From: Eudorina sp. 2006-703-Eu-15
Lineage: Eukaryota; Chlorophyta; Chlorophyceae; Chlamydomonadales; Volvocaceae
Length of the DNA: 64,000 nt
Assembly (NCBI GenBank): GCA_003117195.1
Contig: BDSI01000096.1
Coordinates: 418,859-482,858, forward strand
Reading direction: 5' to 3'
A program made the translations under genes and the position numbers. Positions 47,901-58,615 of this stretch are shown piece by piece (the first letter of the stretch is position 1; every line of letters starts with the position of its first letter). The notes below the pieces were generated by a model, which saw nothing but the letters and a program-made list of their open reading frames with translations, was not told where the DNA came from and ran no database searches.

Positions 47901-50900
47901 AATCCAATCCTCCGACGGAGGAGACATCATGCCTCAAACACACACACTCATGCACACTCCATGTGTCAGCCCCACGGGCCCTCCGCAAGCCCCCTCTCCC
48001 CCCTAGTGTCAATCAAGACAGCGAAACCGCGAATGGGCCCCCGAATGAGGGTAGTACTTGTCCGGGCGGACCCCTCCGCCGCCCTCCGCCCCATTCCTCC
48101 CAGCCCCTCCGCCCCCCTCCGCCCCAGTCCTCCCAGCCCCTCCGCCGCCCTCCGCCCCAGTCCTCCCCCCAGCCACCCCCACCTGCTGAGTCCGAAGTCC
48201 GAGACCTTGGCGGTGAAGCCGCGGAAGTCGATGTTGGAGCTCTTGAGCAGCACGTTGGCGGGCTTGATGTCGCAGTGGACCACCCCCATCTTGTGCAGGT
48301 AGCCGCACGCGGAGGCGATCTCGATCAGCGTCAGCAGCAGCGTCCGCATGTTCACCTGAGAGGGCGGGCGGGGGAGGGGCGCCGCGAGGGCGGGCGCGAG
48401 GACGGGCCGTGTGGGCGGGCGCGTCGGCGATCGTGGGTGTGCGGTAATTTTCAAGATAGTGTAAAAATAAAAGAAAACGGAGAGCCGCGGCGAGGTAGTG
48501 TGATTAAATATGAAATGCGGGTTGGGACCAGGACCACGCGAAAGAAACTGCACGCGAAATGGCCCGGCACGGTGTGTAGAGCGAGAAACCCGCGACCCAG
48601 ATCAACCGACCACCCCCAACCCGCGACCCAGATCAACCGACCACCCCCAACCCGGACCCAGATCAACCGACCACCCCCAACCCCCGACCCAGATCAACCG
48701 ACCTTCATGGGCTGCTGACGCGCCCGCTCCGCCAGCTCCGCCGCCGCCGCGCCGTCGCCCGCCCCCGCCGCGGCCGCAATGACCGGGTTCGGGATCATAA
48801 AGATATTGTTCTTGAGCGCGTTGGACAGGTTGCCCAGGTCGCAGTACTCAATCACCTGCGCGGCGGGGGGTGGTGTGGAAGCAGGTCGGGCGGGGGAGGA
48901 GGGGGCGAGGGGCAGCGTCAGGGCCCGCGACAAGGTGGGTGGGTGGAGCGACGATCGATGAACGGACGGGGGGGGGGGCGGGGGCGCGGGGGCGCGGGGC
49001 GCGGGGCATGGAAGCAGAGACGGCGCCGGGCGGACAGGCCCGCCGGCGGGGCGGCCTGGGCAGAGTCTGCCTGTCATCCCACTGTCCGCTCTCCGCCACT
49101 GCTACACAGAGCAACGACACCCCTAGATTCGCGCAAACTCGGGCAATGGAAGCTTGCTTGCCTGCCGCCTAATCGCGAACTGGGTCGGGCGGGTCACCCC
49201 GAAAACTACACCTGTTCCCTCCCTCCCGATTTGGTTATTTCTGTAAACCCCTCCCCCCTCCCCTCCCCTCCTCCGCCCTCCCCTCTTTCACCTCCAGGTG
49301 ACACGTCTTGTCCTCCATGGACAGCAGGTACTTGTAGGCCGGCGAGTTGAGCACCGTCGAGTTGTTGTAGCGGTGCACGGTGGCGTTCAGCAGGTCACGG
49401 ACCAACACGTCCGTCAGGCAGTTGTAGGCCTGGGGGGTGGGGAAGGGCATGAGGGGGAGGGAGGGAGGGGGAGCGGGGAGGTTGACTAACCACAACTCAC
49501 CCTATCGCTCGGCAACTGGTTTGGGTCGAATGGGTCTTGTCCCTGCCGGCGGCCTTGCCCCGGCCGCCAACCTTGTCCGTGCCGACAGTGGTGGCGTTGT
49601 CAACGTCGTCGCCGCCCGCCCTGCCTTTGCCGCCCGCCCTGCCCTCGCACTCCGCCTTGCCCTCATCAACCTCTTATCACCCGCTTACCTCCCCCTCCGG
49701 GACATCCTTGCTGGGCAATACGCTCTACTGCTCCGCTCTCCTCCCGCTCCTCCAACCGCGCCGCCACCCTCCCACCTCCCTTTTTTGTCAATAAAGACAA
49801 CGAAATCCCCCCTCCCCTCCCCTCCCCCCCCCACCTGGACGATGTTGGGGTGCGAGAGGGCCGACAGGATCGCAATCTCGTGCGCGTTCTTCATGACCAT
49901 CTTCTCGTTCTTTCCGTCGTCGCACACCACCTTGACGCCCACCACCAGGCCCCGCCACAGCCCGCGGAACACCTTGGCGAAGCCGCCCTCCCGAGCAGCC
50001 CAGTGATCTGGAGGTCCGTCATGGTCGTGTTCTGACGGAGGGAGGGAGGGAGGACGGGAGGGAGGGAAGGAGGGAAACAGGGCGGAAAGGGGGGAGGCCG
50101 CGGAAATGACGGTCAGCCTGGGCCGAGGACGAGGAGATTGGTGGACAAACTCAAACAGGAGAGGCGCGGGGGCGGCTGCCGGAAGGCCTCGCCCCACAGA
50201 GGCGTGAGCGCGGCCAAGGGCCGAGGAAACCCCATCCCCTCCCCCGGGGGAAAAAGCCTCAAACCGCGCTCGGAACCCGTCCCTGCCTCGTGCCTCGGGA
50301 CCCGTCCCCTTTTTTGTCAATCAAGACAGCGAAACCGCAAAAGAGCCGCCTCCCCGCCTCCTCGCCAGCCTTCCCGAAACCCTCGTCGAGTCTCGCACAC
50401 CTCCTACATCGCCCCACCCGCGCAACCGCTGTCCCTCCGCTTCCTCCATGACAGCTCCTTCGCCTCTTCCCCCCCATCCGCCCCCTGTATCCCAGTCCTT
50501 ACTCTCCGCTCCCCTAGGCCCCCCCTCGCCCACGGTCCTCCGTCCGCCACTCCCTCGTGTGTCAGCACACCCAGCGAGCCCCTAGAGAAAGTTCACCGGG
50601 AGGGGCCGCAGTCCGCCTTCCCCCCCCTGCTCCTCCACCCCTCTTTGTCAATAAAGACAGCGAAATGCCCCCCTCTTTGTCAATAAAGACAGCGAAACCG
50701 CAAAAGAGCCGCGACATCGCCCCCTTCCCCCCTCCTCCCCCGCTCTCACGTTGTGGAAGTCCATGGATGACCTGATCCGCTTCTGGTTGAGCTTCTCCGT
50801 GAGGCCCGTCACCAGCGCCCCCGTGGAGGAGCGCGACTGGGTGTACATGAACGAGTCGCCCGACAGGCTGACCCCCAGGCTGTCCGACCGGCCGATGGAG

Positions 50901-53900
50901 CCGCCCGCGCCCGTGAGGATGCCGCTCATGGAGCCGCCCTCGCTCATCACGGACCCGCCCGCGGTCTGGGTCAGACTGGCGCTCTGCATGTTCTGCGGAG
51001 GTAGGGGAGGAATGAGAGGGGAGGAAGGAAGGAAGGACAGCAGACGGGGTGGGGGTGGCGGGTATAGATGTTTGGCAGGCGGTTTCTCGCATGCGCCGAC
51101 TGCTCTAGAGCCAGGAGGATAACCGGGGGGTGAGGTGGGTTACGACACCGGGCCCTACGCATCTGCCGGACGGCCCCTCCCAACCGGACCCAGCTGGAAG
51201 AGAGACGCGTCCTCCCACTGCCCCCTCCGCTTTCCTGTTTCCCAGCGCCTTCCTAAGGAGACCCCATTCAAGCCGTCATCCCCACGTGCCCTTGCTGGAC
51301 CACCTGCCGGCCCGTTAGTTCCCCCGACCCCGCCCGCCCCGCCCTCCAGGGACACCGCACCCGCCGCCCCAACCCCAGCGTGTGGTGAGCTGCGGTCCTG
51401 GGTCCCGGGGCCTCCCTCACCAAACCACCACGTAGGCAGTCGCCGCCCCCTCGAGTTCTTACGCGTCTGTCACACCCACTGCTCCTCCAACCCCCCACCC
51501 ACTCACCCGGACCCCTCCCTCCTCCCCATGTATAGCCGATCGATGCCTCAACCCCCCCCTTCCCTCCGGCCCTCTCTCCCCGTTAGCACCCGGATCCTTC
51601 CTCCGTCCCAACACACACACACACGCGCGCGGGTTCGGGCGGGCGGCTTTCTTTTCTAAACGCCACCACGCGCGGTTGCAATTCTAAACACACGCGCGCG
51701 CGCGCACCCGGCGCAACACCCACACCGACCCCCACCCCGGACCCCCCTCCCACACACACCCCGTCCCGCCCCTACCTTGTAGTCGTTCGCCAGCGGCTGT
51801 GTGAGCATGAAGAGCAGGTGCGGCGACATCACCTCGCACACCTCCCTCAGCTTGGGGGACACGTCGGAGAAGTCCGACTGCACAGAGGACATGCAGAAGA
51901 TGACGCCGAAGATGTGCTGCTTCACCTGCGGGACCAGCGACCCGGCGGAACGGCGATTTGGGGAGGGAAGGAGGCGCGGGTCGGCGGGAAAAGAAGATCG
52001 AGGGGCCGATAGAAATGTTCCTCTGCCTGCGCGAGTCTGTGTCGAAATCGTGAAGGCGCAGCCCGGCGGGGAGGCCGGCGGGGAGGCCGCAGTGCAGCCA
52101 GGAGGGCAGCCCGGTGCTGCCCGGGGCATATCGTGGCCGCCCATGAAGTACGAGGCCAGTCAAGGCAGGCGAGGCCCGCCCCCGCCGCACTCGCCCACCC
52201 GCCCACCGCCACCCATCCGCCCACCCACCTTGAGCGGGAACACCAGCACGCTTGTGGGCGGCTTGATGAGGCGGGTGTTGAAGATGTCGGCGGACACGTT
52301 GCCCGACTGGTTGATCACCTTCTGGACATCAGGGATCATCACCTGCCGGCAAGGGAGGCCGGCAAGGGCGACAACAGGGGAAGGGGGGAAGGGGAGAAGG
52401 GGCGTTCAGGCGAGGGCAAGAGGTAGTTGGACAACATATTTGTGCACCACTACATACTGCGTTGCCTGCCAGCACCTCACTGCCTTTCCCCCCCCGCCTG
52501 CCCGGCCCTGCGCCGTGCTCAGGCGGGTTCACCCTGCCCCTGCCTCCCTCCCGCACCCACATTAAACCCCAGCGCCCGCCCCCTTACCATGCCGCCCCAG
52601 ACACACACCCCGTCCTTCCCCGGTCCATCCCCAGTCCTCCCCCAGTCCTCTGGCAGCAGCAGCGCAGTTTGAAAATGTCTACCAATGTCCTATACCCCCC
52701 AGTCCAACCCCCACCTGCTGCCTGTTGTGTACGGCGATCTTCATGACCGTGTTCTTCATGGCCACCACCGTCCGCATCACCCCTCCCGCCGCCTGCACCT
52801 CTTTCAGCAGCTTGAACGAGGAGGAGCCCGTCGGGTTGGACAGCGTGCGCTGCATCAGCGTGGGGGGCACCTGTCCCGTTGGAGGGGTGGAGGGGTGGGG
52901 GAGGAGGGGATAAGGGGAAGGGTGTAGGAAATCAAGGGAGAGGGGACACCGCGGATCGAGGCGGGAGGTATAGCGTATTGGTAGGCTGGGCAAAGACAGA
53001 CCGCGCTGACTGCAACAGCGAGGATCCGGGGGTAGCGGCCGGGATGGTGGGGCTTCCACCCTCATCGGAATGTGGCCCCCTTCCTGACCCTGTACCTCCG
53101 TACCCACCTCCCCCTTCGATGCAGCCGTTCACCGCACACACCGCCGAGCATCCATGTGGCAATGTGTGCACACCCCCCGCCCTACCCCGGTCGCGTACCC
53201 CCCCCGCCTATCAGCCGCCTCCGCTGGCTCTTTTGCCCCAGACCGGGGGGCCCCTTCATCCAAGCACGCTTTGGGTTCGCGCTCTCCCTAGAGTCGGTCG
53301 GCCCAACAAACCCTCCCCCGCACCTAACCCCCCTGTGTCAGTTCTGTTCTTCGGCTTCTCCTGGGTACCCCCCCCCCCCGCACACACACACACCCATCGC
53401 ACGCGCTGTTGACGCATACGCCCTTGCTTTTGCTGCACCTTAGGATCAGTAGGTAGCTTAGTAGAGTTTTCATCTGCATTAGCCTACGACGTCATAGCCG
53501 CTGCTTCTGCTGGCGTCCCGGCGCCCACCGGCGCTCGACAACGATACGGGGCGCTGCAGCATCACGGCCTACACCACCTTGGGACTCCTTATGGACGACA
53601 TATTTCGCCCTGGCATATTGGTAACTCTGGTCTCGGTCTCAGTCGTCGGTTGCATTGCTGGACACGGGTCTGCTTATTCGCGGCTCAGCTTTTCTCTTTG
53701 ATAACACACACACCCATCCCTGATCCTGCTCTCCCCGGCACCCCCCCTTCCCGCGCCCCGGCCGTAACGGCAGGCAACGGAATGCACTCCCCACACACGG
53801 CCGCCGTCGTACATCTTTCAAACGGCTGGCGATTTCACGCCGCCGACTCTATCAACATCGTAGCGGACCTGCCGGCGTCAACTCGCCAGCCGTATGGTCC

Positions 53901-56900
53901 CGCTATGCCCCGCCCTCAGGTTGTGGAACCGTGGCAGGGAGCCGCATCCGCCGGCGCTCCCCAAGCCCCAACCCCCCCTCCTTCCCCCGCAGCCCCTGCC
54001 CTCCTCAACACAGTCGATCCCACCCCCCCCCTCCCACAGCCTGGCCCCTCCTCAGCACAGCCCCAGACTGTCAGGCTTCGCCCCTTCAGTCAATACAGGC
54101 ACCGAGCAGGCGACAGGCACGGCCTCTCCCCCCTTACCCCCCATTTCCTATACCCCCCCTACCCCCCATTTCCTCTCCCCTCCACCCCCACCTGCGTCAG
54201 GTCGTCGAAGATGGTGGAGGCCGTGTTGTTGGGCGCCGTGAGTCCAATGCGGTACCAGATGTGGTGGTTATTGGAGTGGCCCAGCACCGTCCGCAGGTGC
54301 TGCACCACCTTGTGCATCACGCTGTCCAGGTCGTTGGTCTCGTGCAGGTCCTTCACCAGCGTCATGTACTTGGGGATGGAGTTGTCCTTCACCATGCTGC
54401 TCAGACTGGCGGCCACCAGCTGAAGGTAGGTCGGGAACCTGGAGGGGTGGGTGGGTGGGTGGGTGGGGTACAGGAAATGGGTAGGCATACTCCACTGCGC
54501 TGCTGCCAGAGCAGAAGTCCGGTGAAGAACCGGGACAGGAGGGCGTTTGGGTGGACAGGCGAAACGCAATACACTTGTATCCGCTCGTGCGCTGCTAGCG
54601 GGGGTGGTGGTGGTGGCGATGGTGGGAGGGGGGGAATAGGACATTGGTAGACATACTCATACTGCGCTGCTGCCTGCAGCATCGGCGGGGCCGGGGAGGT
54701 TGCACAGCGAATCAGAGGTGGGGTGGGGTGGGGTGGGGTGGGGTGCGTTCTAGGGTTTCAAGCGCCTCAAGGGGCTGCAGAGACCGCCTGGTGTTCGCGC
54801 CCAGGTACGTGCTCTCCCCGGCGGACCCACACCCCGCGCATTTGCCCGCCCCGCCTCGGACTGCTGACTGCTGCTCAGGGAGTAACGCCAAACGCACCGC
54901 GTGTAGCCGCGTGTTTCGAGCGCGTGTGTGTTTGGGTGCGCGGGTACGCGCGGGAGAATCCCCCCGGAGAAGTCCCCTTAATCCCCGCCTCGACCCATTC
55001 CCTGTCGGCACACGCCATTGGACACCCGCCACACTTACATACACCCCTCCTTTGCTCTGGCAGCAGCGCATTTTTTAATAAGTCTACCAATGTCCTATAC
55101 CCCCCTCTTCTACACACCCTCACAAACGCCCCGTCCCGCCCCGCCCTCCCCTCGGGGTGCACCGCCCCGCCCCCCCCCCCCGGGACTGACACGGGGCTTC
55201 ACGGCGGTGACCCCCACCCCCCTCCTGCCGCCGCCGGGCCACCCAGCCGACGACCCAGATCGCGTCGGACCCCTCCGCCGACTGTCCCTCCCCCCAACCC
55301 ACCCGATCTGAGCCCTCCCCCCAACCCACCCGATATGAGCCCTTCCCGCCGCCCTGCACACCCTGCCTCCCGGGTGGGGCTGGGTTCTTCCTCGCTCAGG
55401 CAGTCCGCACTGCAGCTCGTGAACCGCTAGTGTGTCACCCGATTTGCGAACCCCCGCCCCCTGACATGAGTTTCTCCTTGCCAAAACCCCTGTTGTTTAG
55501 GGGCAACACCACGCCCTTGTTGGTCAGGGGTATTGCCCCCCCCTCCCGCGGCTCCCCACCCGACCCACATGATGTAATCGGCTTCATCCGCGGCCGCGTC
55601 TCCGAAGCCCACCGTCAGCACTCCGATGACCTTGTCCGACACCTTGATCGGCACTGCGGCTAAGTAGGTCAGGGCTGTGCGAGGTGGCGCGCGGGCGGGG
55701 GAGGGGGGGTAGGGAGCGGTGGGAACAGACGAGGGGGGAGGGAGAGGAGAACCAGGGAGTGATAAAAACGACGAGGCTGCGCGGGGAGGGAGGTGTAGGA
55801 CATGGTGGGTAGACTGGTACACATATTCATACTACGGGCGGGGAGAGGCGGGGGGGAGGGGGGAAGGGGGGAGGGTATAGGAAATTGGTAGAGGGGGGGG
55901 GGAGGGGGGGTGAAACCAGGTCCAGGGCATGTCGGCGAGGGCGGGGTCGTGTCAGGGGCTGGAAACCCCGCGGCGGTCACACACGCCCGACCCGGACCCA
56001 ACCAACCCCCAAAGGCGGAGGGGTGCTCGGCAGGATTGGGTGGAAGTGGCCCCTCGGGCGGGGGCGGTGAGGTGGGCGGGAGTGTGGGGGGACAGACCCC
56101 CAGGGCGCCACACGCCAAGCGCGGCGTCGTCTAATCTGTGACCGAGCTCAATTGCAAAGCAAAGGGCTGTTGGGTCAACGCTTCGTGTGGGCCCAGGGAG
56201 GGGAACGATGGTGCGAAGGCAATGGACAGACCAACGGGGCGAGGGGGGAAGGTCCGGGCAAAGTTGGAACGGGGCGAAGCCTGGTTTGTTGCGTGGGGCT
56301 GGGCAGCAGATAGCACCAGGGGTTGGGGAGGGAAATGGCAGGATGCCAGAAGCCCGGGAGGTTGTGCTGACTAGGTTGACGTAAGGAGATTGTATGGGGT
56401 GCGGGAGAGGGGATGGCTCGCACCTGCAGCGCTAGCCAGGGCGGTCCAATCCGAGGGTGCGGGCCCCTCGCTGGCCGAGGGCTGCCAGTAGAAGAAGTCC
56501 GTGCCCTTCTGCAGGATCCGCTCAGCCGATGAGTTGGAGCCCGGCACTTTGAGCAGTCGGTTTCCTTCGTGCACTGTGTCGGGCACTCCGACGGCTGTCA
56601 CGAGGAGCGCATGCTCTTGCGTCTCCGAAAGGACACTGACGCTGCGGGCGCGAAAACGGAGTTGCATCAGCATCCTCACAATCCACGTCAGATGACGTCA
56701 AGTGAGCTTTACCTGGCATACTTGGCGCTGCAGTCCGCGGTAACCAGGTTCAAGGCTCGCCGGACGGCCTGCACAGGCGTTGTCCGCTCGCTGCGACCCT
56801 CCGCAAACTTCTGTATCAGGGTGCTGACCTGAATGGATTAAACAAAGAAACGGTGATGTATTTGAGGTGTAACGATTCCTCAGCGAGTAAGACAACATGC

Positions 56901-57233
56901 GCACCTTGAGCAATGTTGCTTGTACAGCGTTCGCCTCATTCGCGCTCAAAGACTTCAAGCTCTGATTCACTGCCGCTTGCGAGCCAGCTGGCTGCGCGCT
57001 CGGTGTCGCAGCAGGCGTCACGGCCGCCTGCTGCTGCCCTGAGCTGGGGGCCTTAGCAGTGGGAGGAGCTGAGTACAGCGGGACTGCGTTGCACCAGCTC
57101 CGTTTCCGTTCTGGGGCGCCGCCTGTTCAACTCCCTCCTTCACAACAGCCTTAGGAACACTGTTGTTGTGGCCATTTTGTGCCGGGGGCTTCACCACCGC
57201 GTCTGCCTCAGGCTGTGAGGACGCGCAACCCAT
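44908..57233 (-). CDS. GAF-GAF-protein kinase, predicted acylated, 17 exons, with three apparent 1-base gaps
   Basis: Predicted signalling kinase of about 1,046 residues. Exons (minus): 57233-56905, 56828-56713, 56641-56424, 55674-55569, 54438-54192, 52870-52715, 52342-52229, 51925-51776, 50992-50750, 50031-49835, 49429-49292, 48855-48703, 48355-48183, 47609-47491, 47055-46976, 46666-46520, 45359-44908. MGCASS at the start suggests N-myristoylation (Gly2) plus palmitoylation (Cys3). Two GAF-like domains follow, about 150-260 and 285-475 ([20 protein letters not shown]). The kinase domain (565-896) has a Gly loop before AKVFRG, VGVKVV (Lys 594), Glu 612, a catalytic loop HCDIKPAN (Cys replaces Arg of HRD), [19 protein letters not shown] and [15 protein letters not shown]; it looks TKL/Raf-like. 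A Gln/Gly/Met-rich tail follows. Exons 1, 10 and 17 each need one extra base to stay in frame, so either the assembly or the gene is damaged. Confidence 0.9.
45493..46063 (+). repeat. (GTGGGT)n hexanucleotide array, about 570 bp
   Basis: Long TGGGTG hexamer array with scattered losses (GTGTGGTGTGG) and, toward the right end, GGGGGTGGG variants. It fills much of the last intron of the kinase gene (between exon ends 46520 and 45359). The G-rich strand is the plus strand, so the pre-mRNA would carry (ACCCAC)n. It is not the algal telomere repeat (TTTTAGGG). Confidence 0.97.
46251..46291 (+). repeat. (GATA)n microsatellite
   Basis: About ten GATA/TAGA units with AAAT and GGTA variants, in the last intron of the kinase gene close to the hexamer array. 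Confidence 0.93.
48007..48040 (+). repeat. TCAATCAAGACAGCGAAAC motif, intron copy
   Basis: GTCAATCAAGACAGCGAAAC then CGCGAATGG, in the kinase intron between exons 13 and 14. Same family as 23689 and 50315. Confidence 0.7.
48588..48706 (+). repeat. About 32-bp tandem repeat running into a splice donor
   Basis: Units of CGACCCAGATCAACCGACCA plus CCCCCAACC, about 3.5 copies. The final partial unit (GATCAACCGACC) contains the complement of the donor of exon 12 (GTCGGTT at 48702), so the splice signal is itself part of the array. Confidence 0.9.
49787..49812 (+). repeat. TCAATAAAGACAACGAAAT motif, intron copy
   Basis: TGTCAATAAAGACAACGAAA then TCCCC, 23 nt from the donor of kinase exon 10. Shortened member of the family at 50677. 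Confidence 0.65.
50315..50352 (+). repeat. TCAATCAAGACAGCGAAACC motif, intron copy
   Basis: TGTCAATCAAGACAGCGAAA then CCGCAAAAGAGCCGCC, in the intron between kinase exons 9 and 10. Almost identical to 50677-50712. Confidence 0.75.
50647..50713 (+). repeat. Tandem pair of TCAATAAAGACAGCGAAA motifs
   Basis: Two copies about 31 bp apart, each introduced by CTCTTTGTCAATAAAGACAG; the second continues CCGCAAAAGAGCC. In the same kinase intron as 50315 and about 40 nt from the donor of exon 9. Confidence 0.8.
51610..51697 (+). repeat. Dispersed CA/CG-repeat plus TTCTTTTCTAAACGC motif
   Basis: (CA)n(CG)n, then GGTTCGGGCGGGCGGCTTTC and TTTTCTAAAC, followed by a second TTCTAAACACAC. The phrase GGTTCGGGCGGGC also occurs in the copy near 2655. 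It lies in the kinase intron between exons 8 and 9. Confidence 0.6.
52648..52706 (-). repeat. TATAGGACATTGGTAGACA motif, minus-orientation intron copy
   Basis: The minus strand reads GGTATAGGACATTGGTAGAC then ATTTTCAAACTGCGCTGCTG and CTGCCAGAG. It begins within 10 nt of the donor of kinase exon 6 (52714). Confidence 0.75.
54455..54530 (+). repeat. GGAAATGGGTAGGCATACTC motif, intron copy
   Basis: GTACAGGAAATGGGTAGGCA then TACTCCACTGCGCTGCTGCC and AGAGCAGAAGTCCGGTGAAG, in the intron between kinase exons 4 and 5, next to a (GGGT)n stretch. Closely matches 58616-58690, including the final CCGGTGAAG. Confidence 0.75.
54634..54680 (+). repeat. AGGACATTGGTAGACATACTC motif, intron copy
   Basis: ATAGGACATTGGTAGACATA then CTCATACTGCGCTGCTGCC. 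Second copy in the same kinase intron, about 170 bp from the previous one. Confidence 0.75.
55050..55108 (-). repeat. TATAGGACATTGGTAGACT motif, minus-orientation intron copy
   Basis: The minus strand reads GGGGTATAGGACATTGGTAG then ACTTATTAAAAAATGCGCTG and CTGCCAGAGC. Third copy in this intron, inverted relative to the two before it. Confidence 0.75.
55795..55893 (+). repeat. Two partial TAGGAAATTGGTAGA motifs
   Basis: GTGTAGGACATGGTGGGTAG with CATATTCATACTACGG, then 60 bp on GGGTATAGGAAATTGGTAGA. Both lie in the kinase intron between exons 3 and 4. Confidence 0.6.
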
Positions 57234-58263
57234 GACCCTCTGAAGCTCTGCAGCACGTTTCCCTACTAATAGACAGCCACCAAATGCTGATGGGGGGCAG
57301 GGCCCCCGCCCCCGTTATTGGCAGGCGGGGAGAAACCGCGTTGCAGAAGAGGCACTCAACGAGATAGTGTCCAGCGAAATGACAAACAGCAGTAGAAAAC
57401 CGGGCTGTATGGACCTTCACTCGGTAACAGTTCCATAAATTCACTTTCCTTCTTCCTGCACAAGTATGAGAAAGCGTTTTCCGGTAGCCAGTACGATAAT
57501 AAGATGTAATGTGCTACAAACATGAGGAGTGCAGGTGGAAAACTCTAACCTGTATGATAATTGTTTACGGAAAGCAGTACTGTATGCGGGGAGCAAGAAC
57601 TTTGCCACCATGATGTTTCGTTTCTAGCAATTACATCCCTAAATAATGAAATAATTTATTTGACGCTTACAGTATAAATCCTCGCATTCAGGCAGAAAAA
57701 TAATCCAGTCCGTCAACAGTGTCATCCGGGAAAGGGCAATGCGGTCTTCCTTAAAAGTGAATGACATCCATGTATCAAAATTTCTGTAGCACGTCAAGTT
57801 CATACCGCTCGGGTTCAAGCTGCTGCGTGAGGTGGTCCCTCGGGTCTCTGGTTGTCGTTTCTTACCTACACAAATTTCTCGTTGTATATACACATGTCTT
57901 CGCCATTTGCATCACACCATTTACCTAGGGTCTGGCAGATAACAGTCCCAGCCCGAAACTTAATGTTGTACAGCGACTTGGCAAGTCGATCGGTCGCAGA
58001 GTGTTTCCCAACGCATTAAAACCCGCTTTCGGTTACCACACGGATGATTCGGGGATGTCGGTCTCGGTCCCCCTCACGCAGTTGGGCCTCCCTTGCCCGC
58101 AGTACAGGGACCGCGCCACAGCTGGCCACAGTGCGGCCATCGGCTCATGCCCCGCCAAACACACACAACAGGCTGCGCGTCTTGGCGCCGACCGCGTGGG
58201 TGGGCCACATCAACCGCGCGTGGGGTACGGGCGGCCGAGCGCATTGCACCATGTCCCCGGATC
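57234..58263. other. Upstream region of the kinase gene
   Basis: Includes a stretch much richer in A and T than the rest of the window (about 57440-57960), the likely promoter and 5' leader of the kinase gene. A short GC-rich palindrome-like stretch (57295-57330, CCCCGCCCCCGTTATTGGCA) sits just upstream of the start. No gene seen. Confidence 0.5.
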
Positions 58264-58300
58264 ATTATTAAGGATGCTACAGCGGACCCGCGGGTCATCG
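58264..58300 (-). mobile_element. LINE 3'-end copy
   Basis: ATTATTAAGGATGCTACAGC then GGACCCGCGGGTCATCG, in reverse orientation to the element at 61640-62516. The ATT repeats are the complement of its (TAA)n tail. Confidence 0.6.
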
Positions 58301-58399
58301 CTTTGTTCGGCTGCCACAGCCAGCCCAGGGCACTCGGGGCACTCTGTCGTTCCTCCCTGGTGTCTTGCCATTTCCCCATGGGGAAACTGCCGGCCAGCT

Positions 58400-58450
58400 T
58401 GTCTAGCTATTATTATTAGGATGTTACAGCGGACCCCGCGGGTCATCGGT
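58400..58450 (-). mobile_element. LINE 3'-end copy, second in tandem
   Basis: TATTATTATTAGGATGTTAC then AGCGGACCCCGCGGGTCATC. Same orientation as the copy at 58264, about 140 bp away, with a longer ATT tail. Confidence 0.65.
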
Positions 58451-58615
58451 CTAGCTGCGGTGCCACCCGCTGCAGAGGCCATGCCTCGTCAGGCCGTCGG
58501 CACTGCTGCCCTGTGGTTGCCACCGCCAACCGGGCGAGCGGAATAAGGCCCAATGGGCTCCCAGCCGTCGAGCCCGGTGCCCCGGTCCTGGGTTGCTGTG
58601 GCGGCGGGGTGGGTG

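Noticed and set aside
44908..57233. Kinase gene as a pseudogene
   Set aside because: Only single-base deficits, two of them in G runs, with every splice site and catalytic residue otherwise intact. Assembly error is the simpler reading, though not proven.
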